Origin: an uncultured Bacteroidales bacterium
GTDB taxonomy: Bacteria; Bacteroidota; Bacteroidia; Bacteroidales; UBA932
NCBI GenBank assembly: GCA_944326315.1
Contig: CALVDP010000001.1
Span: forward strand, 36,903-100,902
Reading direction: 5' to 3'
DNA: 64,000 nt
Below, piece by piece: positions 1 through 10,400 of this stretch. The notes under the pieces were generated by a model. The model searched no databases. It was given only the letters and a program-made list of their open reading frames with translations, and had not been told where the DNA came from. The first letter of the stretch is position 1; every line of letters starts with the position of its first letter. Both the position numbers and the translations under genes were made by a program.

Positions 1-3000
1 TCCTTACCTCAGCGCCAGCCTTGCGGAAAGCCTTGGCAGTGTCATAGTCGCAGTTGGTTCCCGGGAATACCGGAATATAGACGACAGGAGTCTCCACCGG
101 AGTTCCTTTGTAGCGTATGGCCTCTCTTGCCTTCGGAGTCTTCCTGTCATGCAGGCCTTCAGGCACAAGTGCCTTGTGGGACGGCTCGCACGTATCCGGA
201 TATATCCTGGCAAACTTTGCCCCGTTGGCATACATGAGTTCGAAAATGGACATCTTGCAGCCGTTGACAGACAGATTCCCGTCTTCGCCCGATGTCACAT
301 CGCCGAGATAAATTGCCTGCGGGTAGTCCAGTTCCTTCTCCGACTCCACGAGAATGGAGCCGTAGCTGTAATTGAAGAGTTCCTTCTCGTCCACATTCAC
401 GTCCACTCCGAACGCGTTGCCGAATGACATCTTGCAGATTGCCTCTGCAAGGCCTCCGAACCCGAGGGCATAGGCAGATACTATGTTGCCTGAGGCAATC
501 TGATTCTCCACAAACCTGAAATTGGCCTTGAGCTGGTCCGTATCCGGCATATAGTCTGGAAGCGGCGTATGCTTTATCAGATAAAGGCGGTTGCCTTCCC
601 ATTTCAGTTCCGGAGAGATCACACGTCCGGCATTGACCGTCGTGATACCGAATGCCATCAGCATAGGCGGCACATTGATGTGCTCGAATGTTCCGCTCAT
701 GGAATCTTTTCCTCCGATGGAAGGCAGGCCCATGTCCACCTGCATCTTCAGGGCGCCGAGCAATGCGCTGAGCGGCTTTCCCCATGACCTGGCGTCATGC
801 ATCCTCTCGAAATATTCCTGGTAGGAGAATCTCATTCTGTCGTATGACGCTCCTGCAGCCACCACCTTGGCGCAGGCCTCCACCACAGAATATGCCGCTC
901 CGTGATACGGGCTCCATTCTGATATGAACGGATTGTAGCCGAAAGCCATTATGCTGGCTGTGTCCGTATAGCCGTCTGTCGGAAGCTTCTGCACAGATAC
1001 CTGGGTCTCGGTGGTCTGGAGACATCCTCCGAACGGCATAAGCACGGTCGAACGTCCTATGGTCGAGTCAAACATCTCTATCAGGCCTTTCTGGGAAGTG
1101 ACATTCGGGTCCTGGAGATTGTTGAATATCTTTTCCTTCAGGTTCTTGCCCGGTATTTCACGGACAAACGGATTCCTGTCCTCCACCGGAGCGATCTCGG
1201 CCTTGGCGTAGTGCCTTGCACCCGCACTGTCTATGAATGAGCGGGAAAGATCGACCATAAGCCTGCCCTTGTTATACATGCGCATACGCCTGGTATCGGT
1301 AACATCAGCCACATGGGTCACTTCCACATTCTCGCTCCGGCAGTAAGATTCGAATTCATCCCTGTCACCGGCATCTATCACCACGGCCATCCTCTCCTGG
1401 GATTCGCTTATGGCAAGCTCCGTGGTGTTGAGCCCGCTGTACTTTACGGGCACCCTGTCGAGATATATGTCGAGGCCGTCTGTCAGCTCGCCTATGGCGA
1501 CACTGACTCCACCGGCGCCGAAATCGTTTGATTTCTTGATGAGACGGGTCACCTCCGGACGGCGGAACAGCCTCTGCAGCTTGCGTTCTTCAGGTGCGTT
1601 GCCTTTCTGCACTTCGCTGCCGCAGGTCTCAAGCGAGGCCTCGGTGTGCTCCTTGGAAGAGCCAGTAGCCCCTCCTATGCCGTCGCGTCCTGTCCTGCCT
1701 CCAAGCAGAAGCACTATGTCCCCCGGGACCGGTGACTCCCTGCGGACATTCTCTGCCTTGACAGCACCTGCCACTGCGCCGACCTCAAGTCTCTTGGCGA
1801 CATATCCGTCATGATAGATCTCACGCACATGTGTTGTGGCAAGTCCTATCTGGTTGCCGTAGCTTGAATAACCGTGGGCCGCCTTGCGGCTTATGACCTT
1901 CTGCGGAAGCTTCCCCGGTATAGTCTCGGAAACAGGCTGCCATATATTGCCGGCGCCGGTCACACGCATGGCCTGGTATACATAGCTTCTGCCTGAAAGA
2001 GGGTCCCTGATGGCACCGCCGAGACATGTGGCCGCACCCCCGAACGGCTCTATTTCCGTCGGATGGTTGTGGGTCTCGTTCTTGAACTGCAGCAGCCATT
2101 TCTCGATCTTGCCGTCCACATCCACATCCACGTAAATGCTGCAGGCGTTGTTCTCTTCACTCACCTCCATGTCGTCAAGAAGGCCCTGCTTTCTGAGATA
2201 TTTGGCACCGATCGTGGCGAGATCCATAAGATTCAGCCCCCTGTCCTCTCTCCCGAGCTCCTTCCTCAGCCTGAGATAAAGGGACCATGTGCCGTCTATC
2301 TCTGTCTTGATGAAGGATTCATCCACCTTGACATCTTCAAGCTCGGTTGTGAAGGTAGTGTGCCGGCAATGGTCGCTCCAATATGTATCGAGTATCCTCA
2401 GCTCCGTCTCATACGGGTCGCGGCCTTCCTCCCTGAAGTATTTCACGACCTCCATCAGATCATCCGCGTTCATTGCAAGTCCCATCTTCCTGCAATACGG
2501 ATCAAGGTCTGCTTCCTGCATGGCAGTGAAACCTTCAAGTACCTGTACAGGAATGACAGGAGCCTGCTCGGTGTCGCTCAGCCTGGAGAGGTCCTTCTCC
2601 CTTGATTCCACAGCGTTGATATAATAATGCCTGATTTTCGCCAGTGTCTCCTCGTCCGTATCCGGATCAAGGATAATCAGTCTGGAACTCTTGATCCTGA
2701 CATCCGCATCAGGCTCGATCAGCTTCACGCATTCAACGGCAGAAGCCGCCCTCTGGTCAAACTGCCCGGGGAGGTATTCCACCGCAATATATCTGACGCC
2801 GGACAAGTCACAGCTGTCCGTAACATTGTCGGTGACGATCTCACCGAATACGCTGTACCTGCTCTTTTCCAGCAGCTCCGGCGTGAAGCCGAACAGGTCA
2901 TAGACATTCAGCAGTCTGAGGCCGGGCAGAGACAGCCTCAGGTTCTCGTTGAGTTCATTCAGAAGGCTTCTTGCCTCCACCTGGAATTCAGGATATTTTT

Positions 3001-3028
3001 CTACAAAGATACGATAGTTGTTGCTCAT
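1..3028 (-). CDS. purL: Phosphoribosylformylglycinamidine synthase (FGAM synthase), C-terminus cut by window edge
   Basis: This is the large single-chain PurL of purine synthesis. It converts FGAR, glutamine and ATP to FGAM in the cytoplasm. I translated one unbroken minus-strand frame from the ATG at 3026-3028 to base 1, about 1009 residues with no stop. Visible landmarks are 'TYWSDHCRHTTF' in the linker/first catalytic part, 'FKNETHNHPTEIEPFGGAATC' in the AIR-synthase-like domain, 'KKSNDFGAGGVSVAIGEL' and 'GLPSIGGKDSMSGTF'. The last visible stretch, 'VYIPVFPGTNCDYDTA', is the start of the class I glutamine amidotransferase domain, so the Cys nucleophile lies outside the window. The full protein should be roughly 1230 residues. 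purE lies 229 bp upstream on the same strand, so both serve the same pathway. The family assignment is very secure; only the missing C-terminus is unseen. Confidence 0.97.
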   Translation of the reverse strand, partial: MSNNYRIFVEKYPEFQVEARSLLNELNENLRLSLPGLRLLNVYDLFGFTPELLEKSRYSVFGEIVTDNVTDSCDLSGVRYIAVEYLPGQFDQRAASAVECVKLIEPDADVRIKSSRLIILDPDTDEETLAKIRHYYINAVESREKDLSRLSDTEQAPVIPVQVLEGFTAMQEADLDPYCRKMGLAMNADDLMEVVKYFREEGRDPYETELRILDTYWSDHCRHTTFTTELEDVKVDESFIKTEIDGTWSLYLRLRKELGREDRGLNLMDLATIGAKYLRKQGLLDDMEVSEENNACSIYVDVDVDGKIEKWLLQFKNETHNHPTEIEPFGGAATCLGGAIRDPLSGRSYVYQAMRVTGAGNIWQPVSETIPGKLPQKVISRKAAHGYSSYGNQIGLATTHVREIYHDGYVAKRLEVGAVAGAVKAENVRRESPVPGDIVLLLGGRTGRDGIGGATGSSKEHTEASLETCGSEVQKGNAPEERKLQRLFRRPEVTRLIKKSNDFGAGGVSVAIGELTDGLDIYLDRVPVKYSGLNTTELAISESQERMAVVIDAGDRDEFESYCRSENVEVTHVADVTDTRRMRMYNKGRLMVDLSRSFIDSAGARHYAKAEIAPVEDRNPFVREIPGKNLKEKIFNNLQDPNVTSQKGLIEMFDSTIGRSTVLMPFGGCLQTTETQVSVQKLPTDGYTDTASIMAFGYNPFISEWSPYHGAAYSVVEACAKVVAAGASYDRMRFSYQEYFERMHDARSWGKPLSALLGALKMQVDMGLPSIGGKDSMSGTFEHINVPPMLMAFGITTVNAGRVISPELKWEGNRLYLIKHTPLPDYMPDTDQLKANFRFVENQIASGNIVSAYALGFGGLAEAICKMSFGNAFGVDVNVDEKELFNYSYGSILVESEKELDYPQAIYLGDVTSGEDGNLSVNGCKMSIFELMYANGAKFARIYPDTCEPSHKALVPEGLHDRKTPKAREAIRYKGTPVETPVVYIPVFPGTNCDYDTAKAFRKAGAEVR

Positions 3029-3072
3029 GATTATTGACGTGAGTCAGGACTGTCCGTCCCTATTTTCCTAAA

Positions 3073-3122
3073 TTTTCCGTTCCGCAAGGATTTCCCGTCT
3101 CCGCAAGGATTTTCCGTCCCCG
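3073..3122. repeat. Short tandem repeat in the purE-purL gap (18-19 bp unit)
   Basis: Two adjacent units (3073-3090 and 3091-3109) share the core CCGCAAGGATTT, and a third partial unit (3110-3122) repeats TTTTCCGTCCCCG. The purE-purL gap holds no credible gene. The array could be a small transcription or processing signal, or simple slippage expansion; the sequence does not decide between them. Confidence 0.5.
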
Positions 3123-3257
3123 AAAAGCCCGGCCTGACATGCGATACTCGAATCCGCCGGTATGCCGGAGCCGGGTATCCATAAATCCAAGAAGGTGGCG
3201 TGAGCCGGCACATACCCCGCATCACCCCACCTGTATGTATTCCTGACCGGACATCGG

Positions 3258-3725
3258 CTATATTGTTGCGTCGAGAACCTTCCGAGTCTGCGCCTGCCTG
3301 AAATCCAGCAGCTTCCTGTGCAGCCCCTCGTCAGTCAGGGCGAGTATCTCCACGGCAAGCAGTCCTGCATTCTTCGCCCCGTTTATGGCCATGGTGGCTA
3401 CAGGAATGCCTGACGGCATCTGCACTATTGACAGCAGGGAGTCCATGCCTCCGAGAGCCTTGGTCTGGATAGGCACCCCGATCACCGGCACCGTAGTCAT
3501 ACCTGCAACGACTCCGGCCACATGAGCCGCACCGCCGGCACCGGCAATGATGGCACCGATACCGCGCTCCCTTGCAGATTTCGCATATTCGCACATGAGG
3601 TCCGGTGTCCTGTGCGCGCTGATGACCTTCTTTTCATACTCGACGCCGAAGTCTTCGAGTACCTGGATCGCAGCAGACATGATGTCATAGTCGCTTGTCG
3701 ATCCCATAATGACAGCTACCTTCAT
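3258..3725 (-). CDS. purE: N5-carboxyaminoimidazole ribonucleotide mutase
   Basis: Class I PurE, about 155 residues, moves the carboxyl group of N5-CAIR to give CAIR in purine synthesis. The start is taken at ATG 3723-3725 ([14 protein letters not shown]), because this is where the family normally begins; an upstream in-frame ATG adds 11 residues with no family resemblance. Signature segments are 'GSTSD' at the N-terminus, 'SAHRTPD', the glycine-rich '[20 protein letters not shown]' and '[19 protein letters not shown]'. The final residues 'RKVLDATI' are an ordinary terminus. purL follows downstream after 229 bp. A TAcaTTTG promoter-like element lies 48 bp upstream of the start. Confidence 0.96.
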   Translation of the reverse strand: MKVAVIMGSTSDYDIMSAAIQVLEDFGVEYEKKVISAHRTPDLMCEYAKSARERGIGAIIAGAGGAAHVAGVVAGMTTVPVIGVPIQTKALGGMDSLLSIVQMPSGIPVATMAINGAKNAGLLAVEILALTDEGLHRKLLDFRQAQTRKVLDATI

Positions 3726-3772
3726 ATTCAAGATTTTATGATATTCCAATCCGGGCAAACCTTTTTCCCGCG

Positions 3773-3780
3773 CAAATGTA
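3773..3780 (-). promoter_or_regulatory. Candidate -7 element of the purE promoter
   Basis: Read on the minus strand this is TACATTTG, a match to the Bacteroidetes primary-sigma -7 consensus TAnnTTTG, 48 bp upstream of the purE start. No clear TTTG -33 box is found at the expected 19-21 bp, so the call rests on one element. Confidence 0.35.
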
Positions 3781-3837
3781 GGAAAAATTTCTCTCCCATC
3801 CTATGATTTCCAGCGCTGCTGACATCACGAAAGGACT

Positions 3838-4081
3838 TTATCTGCTCTCCGGCTTTCCGACAGACAAGCTCTTTATGCCGGTCACATGATAGACGCTCTT
3901 GTATGTCCTTGCAAAACCTTCCCCGGATTTGCCCATATCAGTCACTTCAAGTTCGGCGTGAACTTACCTGATCCGCATGCGACAAGCAGCAAGGCAAGCG
4001 ATGACGCCGCCACTATCCTTCCGGCAAAAGAAAACAGATAGAAGCCGAGAGTTCGCTTTCCACTCTTAAATTGAAGCAAAG
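3838..4081 (-). pseudogene. Probable frameshifted small lipoprotein gene
   Basis: Between purE and cysS the minus strand holds two adjacent reading frames that look like halves of one small lipoprotein. The first half reads through a hydrophobic stretch ending in the lipobox 'LALLLVACGSG' (Cys codon near 3977) and then stops at 3942-3944. In another frame, directly after, is 'AELEVTDMGKSGEGFARTYKS' continuing with 'VYHVTGIKSLSVGKPESR' and a stop at 3838-3840. A single indel just after the lipobox would join them into a short secreted lipoprotein. No in-frame ATG was found upstream of the signal peptide, so the start may also be lost, or a rare start is used. I do not recognise the family. A sequencing or assembly error at the indel is the main alternative to a real pseudogene. 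Confidence 0.4.
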
Positions 4082-4106
4082 TTACCGGATTTTCCGAGGT
4101 TATGAC

Positions 4107-4114
4107 TATCTTTG
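4107..4114 (+). promoter_or_regulatory. Candidate -7 element of the cysS promoter
   Basis: TATCTTTG fits the Bacteroidetes -7 consensus TAnnTTTG and lies 35 bp before the cysS ATG. A good TTTG -33 box at the usual spacing is not evident. Confidence 0.4.
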
Positions 4115-4149
4115 TGAGATAAACTGCATTAAACGCATTTTATTCTGAT

Positions 4150-5679
4150 ATGAGAGATCTATACATCACCAACACTCTTTCGAAGAAGAAGGAACTTTTC
4201 GTACCGGTACATCCGGGCTTCGTGGGCATCTATGTATGCGGGCCTACCGTATATGGAGACGCTCACCTCGGGCATGCACGGCCGGGAATAACATACGACG
4301 TACTTGTACGGCTGTTCAGGCATCTCGGCTACAAGGTCCGCTATGTCAGAAACATCACTGACGTAGGACACCTGGAGCACGATGCGGACGAAGGCGAGGA
4401 CAAGATAGCCAAGAAGGCAAGACTGGAGCAGGTAGAGCCTATGGAAGTGGCGCAGACATATACCATACGCTACCACAAGGCCATGGAAATGCTGAATGTC
4501 GCTCCACCGTCAATTGAACCGAGAGCATCCGGACATATCATCGAGCAGATCGCCCTTGTCAAAAAGATCCTCGACGCCGGCTTCGCATACGAAAGCAACG
4601 GCTCCGTCTATTTCGATGTCAGAAAATATAATGAAGCACATCATTACGGCATACTGTCAGGAAGAAACCTTGAGGACGTAGTGAGCGGAACACGAGAGCT
4701 TGACAGCCAGGACGACAAGCATGCCACATTTGACTTCGCACTCTGGAAAAAAGCCTCTCCGGAACACATAATGCGCTGGCCGTCACCATGGAGCGACGGT
4801 TTCCCGGGATGGCATCTGGAATGCTCCGCCATGAGCGAGAAATATCTGGGAAGGGAATTCGACATCCACGGCGGCGGGCTTGACCTCCTGTTCCCCCATC
4901 ATGAATGCGAACTGGCGCAGAACGTGGCCTCAAGAGGCTGTGCAGGGGTAAAATACTGGATGCACAACAACATGATCACCATCAACGGCAAGAAGATGGG
5001 CAAATCATACGGGAACTTCATCACCCTGCAGGAAATGTTCGAAGGCACACATCCGATACTGACCCAGGCGTATTCCCCGATGACCGTGAGATTCTTCATA
5101 TTGCAGGCACATTACCGCAGTACCCTCGACTTCAGCAATGAAGCGCTGCAGGCGGCGGAGAAGGGACTCGGAAGAATCTTGCAGGCCGGAGCGGACCTGA
5201 AAGGAATGGCTGCCGCGGCAGGGATAGCTGCCGGCAAGGAAGGGAATCCCGGGACAAGGACTGCCCCCGACAGCTTCAACGCCGGTTCGGAAGAAATAAA
5301 CTCCATCTGCAGCAAGGTCTACGATGCACTCTGCGATGACCTCAACACACCTGTTGCCCTTGCCCACATATTCGACGCAGTAAGAATAATCAACTCCGCC
5401 AAGGACAGGAAGACAACCTTGGGTGCTGATGACCTTGGAGTGCTGTGCGGACTTTTCGAAGATGTAGTGTACGGTGTCCTCGGACTCAGGGATGACAAGG
5501 AAAGCGGAAGCAAGGCTGAAGAGACAATATCCGGGCTTGTAGGCATGGTGCTGGAGCAGCGCAAGGCTGCCAAAGCCGCCAGGGACTGGGCCACAAGCGA
5601 CAGGATCCGTGATGACCTCAACGCACTCGGCATCAGGATCAAGGATACGAAAGACGGTACCGAATGGTCTCTTGAATAA
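4150..5679 (+). CDS. cysS: Cysteinyl-tRNA synthetase
   Basis: Class I aminoacyl-tRNA synthetase of 509 residues that charges tRNA-Cys in the cytoplasm. The N-terminal Rossmann fold shows '[19 protein letters not shown]', containing the first zinc-ligand Cys (C30) and the HIGH variant HLGH (39-42). Further zinc-site candidates are in 'WHLECSAMS' and 'FPHHECE'. The KMSKS loop is KMGKS at 282-286. The C-terminal DALR-type helical domain carries a short Ala/Gly-rich stretch ('[14 protein letters not shown]') that makes it slightly longer than typical 460-490 residue enzymes. The start at 4150 gives the standard N-terminus '[11 protein letters not shown]'. An exonuclease III gene follows after 97 bp. 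Confidence 0.97.
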   Translation: MRDLYITNTLSKKKELFVPVHPGFVGIYVCGPTVYGDAHLGHARPGITYDVLVRLFRHLGYKVRYVRNITDVGHLEHDADEGEDKIAKKARLEQVEPMEVAQTYTIRYHKAMEMLNVAPPSIEPRASGHIIEQIALVKKILDAGFAYESNGSVYFDVRKYNEAHHYGILSGRNLEDVVSGTRELDSQDDKHATFDFALWKKASPEHIMRWPSPWSDGFPGWHLECSAMSEKYLGREFDIHGGGLDLLFPHHECELAQNVASRGCAGVKYWMHNNMITINGKKMGKSYGNFITLQEMFEGTHPILTQAYSPMTVRFFILQAHYRSTLDFSNEALQAAEKGLGRILQAGADLKGMAAAAGIAAGKEGNPGTRTAPDSFNAGSEEINSICSKVYDALCDDLNTPVALAHIFDAVRIINSAKDRKTTLGADDLGVLCGLFEDVVYGVLGLRDDKESGSKAEETISGLVGMVLEQRKAAKAARDWATSDRIRDDLNALGIRIKDTKDGTEWSLE

Positions 5680-5776
5680 GCCGGCACAGAGACCGCAGGG
5701 ACACACAATACAAGCGTCAGGTATCGGGACAAGGCCGGACGCGGCAGATACGGAAACGAAACGTGAAAGAGAAATT

Positions 5777-6532
5777 ATGAAATTCATATCATGGAATGTC
5801 AACGGCCTGCGCGCCTGCTCCGGGAAAGGCTTCCAGGACACATTCAGGACATTGGATGCGGACTTTTTCGCCTTGCAGGAGACCAAGATGCAGGAAGGCC
5901 AGCTTGACATGGAATTCGACGGATACAGGTCATATTGGAATTATGCCGACAAGAAAGGATATTCCGGGACGGCTGTGTTCACACGGCTGGAACCCGAGAA
6001 TGTCACTTATGGGATAGGGATAGATGAGCACGACCACGAAGGGAGGGTGATCACATTGGAAATGAAGGATTTCCACTTCGTGAACGTCTATGTTCCGAAC
6101 TCACAGGACGGACTGGCAAGGCTGGATTACAGAATGAAATGGGAGGACGATTTCAGGAACTACCTTCTGGGACTGGATGCCGTCAAGCCTGTGATAGTGT
6201 GCGGTGACTTGAATGTAGCTCACAAGGAAATAGACCTGAAAAATCCGAAGACGAACAGAAGGAACGCAGGTTTCACTGACGAGGAAAGGGAAAAATTCTC
6301 CATACTTCTGGACAGCGGTTTCACGGACACGTTCAGGTATTTCTACCCGGACATGAAGGACATATATTCCTGGTGGTCCTACAGGTTCAAGGCAAGAGAG
6401 AAGAACGCAGGCTGGCGTATTGACTATTTCGTCACCTCAAGAAGGCTTGACCCGATGCTGGCAGGAGCTTCCATACACACGGAAATATTCGGCTCAGACC
6501 ATTGTCCGGTAGAACTTGACATCAATATCTGA
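5777..6532 (+). CDS. xth: Exodeoxyribonuclease III (AP endonuclease)
   Basis: ExoIII/XthA family protein of 251 residues. It cleaves at abasic sites and removes 3'-blocking groups in base-excision repair. The start is the ATG at 5777 because the family begins 'MKFISWNVNGLRA'; the frame is open upstream, but the extra residues do not resemble the family. Conserved metal and catalytic segments are 'WNVNGLRA', 'LQETKMQ' (Glu35, metal ligand), 'VYVPNSQDG', 'CGDLNVAH' (Asp/Asn pair) and the C-terminal 'GSDHCPVELD' (catalytic Asp-His). Length and motif order are normal. It is convergent with ribF, with about 50 bp between the two stops. Confidence 0.96.
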   Translation: MKFISWNVNGLRACSGKGFQDTFRTLDADFFALQETKMQEGQLDMEFDGYRSYWNYADKKGYSGTAVFTRLEPENVTYGIGIDEHDHEGRVITLEMKDFHFVNVYVPNSQDGLARLDYRMKWEDDFRNYLLGLDAVKPVIVCGDLNVAHKEIDLKNPKTNRRNAGFTDEEREKFSILLDSGFTDTFRYFYPDMKDIYSWWSYRFKAREKNAGWRIDYFVTSRRLDPMLAGASIHTEIFGSDHCPVELDINI

Positions 6533-6581
6533 TATGATCACCTGGCTTGAAAGACTCTGAGGGTGGTGAATGAAGTTGACT

Positions 6582-7478
6582 TCAGCCAAGTTCATCCAGC
6601 ACCCTCTTGCAATAGAACCTGTCACGGGCAAGTTGTGCCTTGAGCTGCGTGAATGAAGAGAAACGTATCTCATCCCTGATTTTCCTGAGGAAGGTCACCC
6701 TGATATCCAGTCCATAGATATCTTCATCAAAATCAAATATATTCGTCTCTATGGTCACGGCATTGCCCTCTCTGACGGTAGGGCGTGTCCCGATGTTGCA
6801 CATGCCGTAATAATCCTGGCCAAGCGTGTTGACCATGACAAGATAGACTCCGTTGGCAGGCACAAGCTTCAACGGCTCGTACAGCTGCATGTTCGCCGTA
6901 GGGAAGCCGAGTATCCTTGATCCTATCTGCTCTCCGGAAACCACCACGCCATACAGCGAGTAATTGTAGCCGAGCATTCCTGCCGCTACCTTGACATTGC
7001 CGGCTCCTATTTCCTTGCGGATTCTGGTGGAACTTATGCCTGAGCCGGCTGCAGATGTCACCTCATCCGTCATGATCACGTCCAGACCCAGGTCCATGGC
7101 TATCTTCCTGACACTTCCGGCATCCCTGGCATCACTTCCCATACGGTTGTCATAGCCGAGAACAATAGCCTTGGCGCCATATCTGTCTATAAGGTATTCT
7201 TTCAGATAATCGGATGTGGTCAAAGCACCGAACTCCCTGGTGAACCTTATCACCTCGACCCTGCCGACACCAAGATCCTTAAGCATGGCTTCCTTCTCAC
7301 GGAGAGAAGAAAGAAGGCGGAAAGTCCGGGCCTCCTGTTGCAAGACAGTACGGGGATGAGGCCAGAATGTCACCACCATGCTCTCATCCCCCCTGTCTGC
7401 GGCAGCTTCGACAAGCCGCCCTATCACAAGACGGTGCCCGATATGGACACCGTCAAAAAATCCTGTCGCTATGACCAT
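6582..7478 (-). CDS. ribF: Bifunctional riboflavin kinase / FMN adenylyltransferase
   Basis: RibF of 298 residues makes FMN from riboflavin and then FAD. The N-terminal nucleotidyltransferase domain begins 'MVIATGFFDGVHIGHRLVIG' with the HxGH-like nucleotide-binding signature and later 'SSTRIRKEI'. The C-terminal riboflavin kinase domain has 'GSRILGFPTANMQL' and 'GMCNIGTRPTV'. It starts at the first residues of the FAD-synthetase fold, so slightly shorter at the N-terminus than many relatives. It is the last gene of the long minus-strand run, only 13 bp after the synthase/phosphorylase gene, so it is probably co-transcribed with the glycogen genes although functionally unrelated. Confidence 0.96.
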   Translation of the reverse strand: MVIATGFFDGVHIGHRLVIGRLVEAAADRGDESMVVTFWPHPRTVLQQEARTFRLLSSLREKEAMLKDLGVGRVEVIRFTREFGALTTSDYLKEYLIDRYGAKAIVLGYDNRMGSDARDAGSVRKIAMDLGLDVIMTDEVTSAAGSGISSTRIRKEIGAGNVKVAAGMLGYNYSLYGVVVSGEQIGSRILGFPTANMQLYEPLKLVPANGVYLVMVNTLGQDYYGMCNIGTRPTVREGNAVTIETNIFDFDEDIYGLDIRVTFLRKIRDEIRFSSFTQLKAQLARDRFYCKRVLDELG

Positions 7479-7491
7479 TATGAAGAATAGT

Positions 7492-10400
7492 CTACAGCCA
7501 TCTTACAAGCTCGAAATCCTGCCTGTGAGGAAGCAGCTCATTCTTCGCATAGATCCTGGCAGCCACCTGGTACAGCCCTGCACTTTCAGGAGTGATCTCG
7601 GCCTGATAAGTAGCCACACCGTCATTGACCTCCACCGGCTTGAATTCCGCGATGGAACTGATATGGAGCTTTCCCTTCGAATCGGATGTGGCGAACAGCA
7701 GTTCTACCCCGATCTCCTCCGGCTTGAGGTCACCTATGTTGAGCACTACCTCTGACTTGAACTCCATACCGAGAGATACGTCGGTATTGGAGCTGTCCGG
7801 CTTGACGATTGATACGAGATTCACATTCTGCCATTCCCTGCGGAGATGTCTCTTCCAGTCGGCTATCTGCCTTGCCACCGCATAGTCATTGGCCAGAAGC
7901 GATTCGTACCTCTTGGACTGAGGCTCGTAATACTGGTTGATATAGTCAGTGAGCATCCTGTTGGTGGTGAAATTGCATGCCACCTGGGCTATTGTATTCT
8001 TGATATATTCAAGCCAGTCAGAAGAGCGTCCAGTCGACCTGCTTATATTATAATAGGTAGGTGCGATATCGTTCTCTATTATCGAGTATATCGTGGCGGC
8101 ATCAAGTTCGTCCTGATAGTTCTGGTCCTGATAGGTCCTTTCCATCGGGAGAGCCCAGCCTGCACCAGGCTTGTAGCCTTCCACCCACCATCCGTCGAGG
8201 ACAGAGAAATGCATGACACCGTTCATGGCAGCCTTTTCACCGGATGTACCGGAAGCCTCAAGCGGCCTTGTAGGATTGTTCATCCACACATCCACGCCCT
8301 GTACGAGATACTTTGCAAGCGTGATGTCATAGTCCGGCACGAACACGATCTTGCCGATGAACTGCTCCATCTTGGAAATGTCTACAATGCTCTTGATCAG
8401 GTCCTGTCCTGCCTTGTCGGCCGGATGCGCCTTGCCTGCGAAAATGAACTGGACAGGCCTTTCCGGATTGTTCACGATCTCGTTCAGTCTGTCAAGGTCA
8501 CGGAAAAGCAGATGCGCCCTCTTGTATGTGGCGAACCTCCTGGCAAAACCTATCGTGAGGACGTCGTCCCTGAGAGTCTCCTTGATAGTCACGATCTGGC
8601 GTGGAGAATAGTGGTTGGACACAGAAGTGTTCGAAAGCCTCTCCTTGATCTCGGCTATAAGTTTCTTCCTGAGCTGGGTGCGGACATTCCATATATCTGC
8701 ATCGGACACCTTGTAGATACCCTCGAAGCATGACTTGTCATAATGGTGTGTCTTAAACTCCTCTCCGAAGACCTTGGCGTGGATCTCTTTCCACTCCGGT
8801 GCGGTCCATGTAGGATAATGCACACCGTTGGTCACATAGCTCACATGAAGCTCCTCCGGAAGATATCCCGGCCACATGCTTGAGAATATGTCACGGCTCA
8901 CCTTACCGTGAAGCCATGACACACCGTTCACCTCCTGCGAGATGTTGGCGGCAAGGAAGCTCATGGAGAATTTCTCGTTCACGTCATTGCCATTGATCTT
9001 GCCGAGACCCATCATGGTCTCCCAGTCAATCTTGAGACGCTGAGGATAGTGGCCGATGTACTTTCTCAACAGTCCCTCATCGAAGGCATCATGCCCTGCA
9101 GGGACAGGTGTATGTGTAGTGAACAGTGAAGAGGCCCTGACAAGCTCAAGTGCCTCAGGATAATCAAGATTGTCGTTCTGGATGAACTCACGGAGCCTCT
9201 CCAGTCCGGTGAAGGCGGCATGTCCCTCATTGCAGTGGTATACCTGGGCATTGATGCCGAGCTTTCTCAGCGCCCGTATGCCTCCGACACCGAGCAGCAG
9301 CTCCTGTTTGAGCCTGTTCTCCCAGTCACCGCCATACAGGTGGTGGGTCACGGACCTGTCCTCAGGAAGATTCTCCTCATAGTCGGTATCCATCAGGTAA
9401 AGTTCAGTCCTTCCTACATCCACCCTCCAGAGTCTTGCATTGAGATTCCTTCCAGGGAATGCGACACTTACCGTCATCCAGTTGCCTTCGGCGTCACGTA
9501 CAGGCGTGGCCGGGATCTTCATGAAATCCTGCGCATCATATTTGGACACCTGGTCGCCCTGCGCGGAAAGCACCTGTGTGAAATACCCGTACCTGTAGAG
9601 CAGTCCGACAGCCACAAGATTCACGTTCATGTCGCTTGTCTCCTTGAGATAGTCACCGGCAAGGATACCCAGACCGCCGGAATATATCTTGAGGGATGTG
9701 TCAAGACCGTATTCCATGCAGAAATAAGCAATGGACGGGTCCTTCCTCTCGGCCTTCATAGCCATATACGCATTGAACTCGTTCATCACGAGATTCAGCT
9801 CGCCCATGAATTCCGTATTCTTCTCCAGGTCACGGAATCTCTTGAGGCTTACCTTGTCCAGCATGGCGATAGGATTCTCTCCAGTCTCCTCCCATGCCTT
9901 CGGGTCCACCTTCCTGAAAAGATTCTTGGCAGACTCGTTCCAACACCACCAGAGATTCCTGGACAGTGTCTCCAAATCCTTAAGACCGTCCGGAAGATGC
10001 CTTGAGACCAGGACGCTGCTCCATGACGGCTTGTTTACATCTATTTTCTTGTACTGCATAGGTTTGTCACTCTTGTAAATAGGGAATGCTCCCTTGTTCT
10101 TTATAACTTTGTCAAGTGCTTGCGAATAAGCTTGCTTGTAATAAATGATATTGTTCTCCCACAATGCAATCTCGGACACATCTTTCGCATTGTCCATATA
10201 CCTCTTGCGGTCATCCCTGGTGAGTCCTGCGATTTCCTTCACCCTGTCGACGACACCGTCCACGACCTGCGGGTAATTGGAATCATTCCTCTCCAGGACA
10301 GTTATTCCCGGGTGATCCTTCTGATAATGGCTCTTGACCCAAAGCCCGAATCCGGCAAGGGTCGTCGTGAGCGTAGGCACCTTGAAGGCAACGCTTTCCA

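Noticed and set aside
159-785. Open frame of about 208 codons on the minus strand within the purL region, plus other short frames there
   Set aside because: They are out of frame with a continuous purL reading frame that carries all PurL motifs from 3028 to base 1.
3031-3225. 64-codon minus-strand frame in the purE-purL gap
   Set aside because: It covers the tandem repeat and has a composition unlike coding sequence in the neighbours; no homology recognised.
5005-5910. Minus-strand open frame of 301 codons opposite cysS and xth
   Set aside because: Antisense to two enzymes with complete motifs; no domain recognised.
6533-6581. TGAAGTTGACTTCA inverted repeat between xth and ribF as a terminator
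   Set aside because: The stem is only six pairs with a two-base loop and no T run, too weak to call.
7846-8733. Plus-strand open frame of 295 codons opposite the synthase/phosphorylase gene
   Set aside because: It lies fully antisense to a gene with clear GT35 motifs, has no recognisable domain, and shows the His/Leu/Arg-rich composition typical of frames opposite GC-rich codons.
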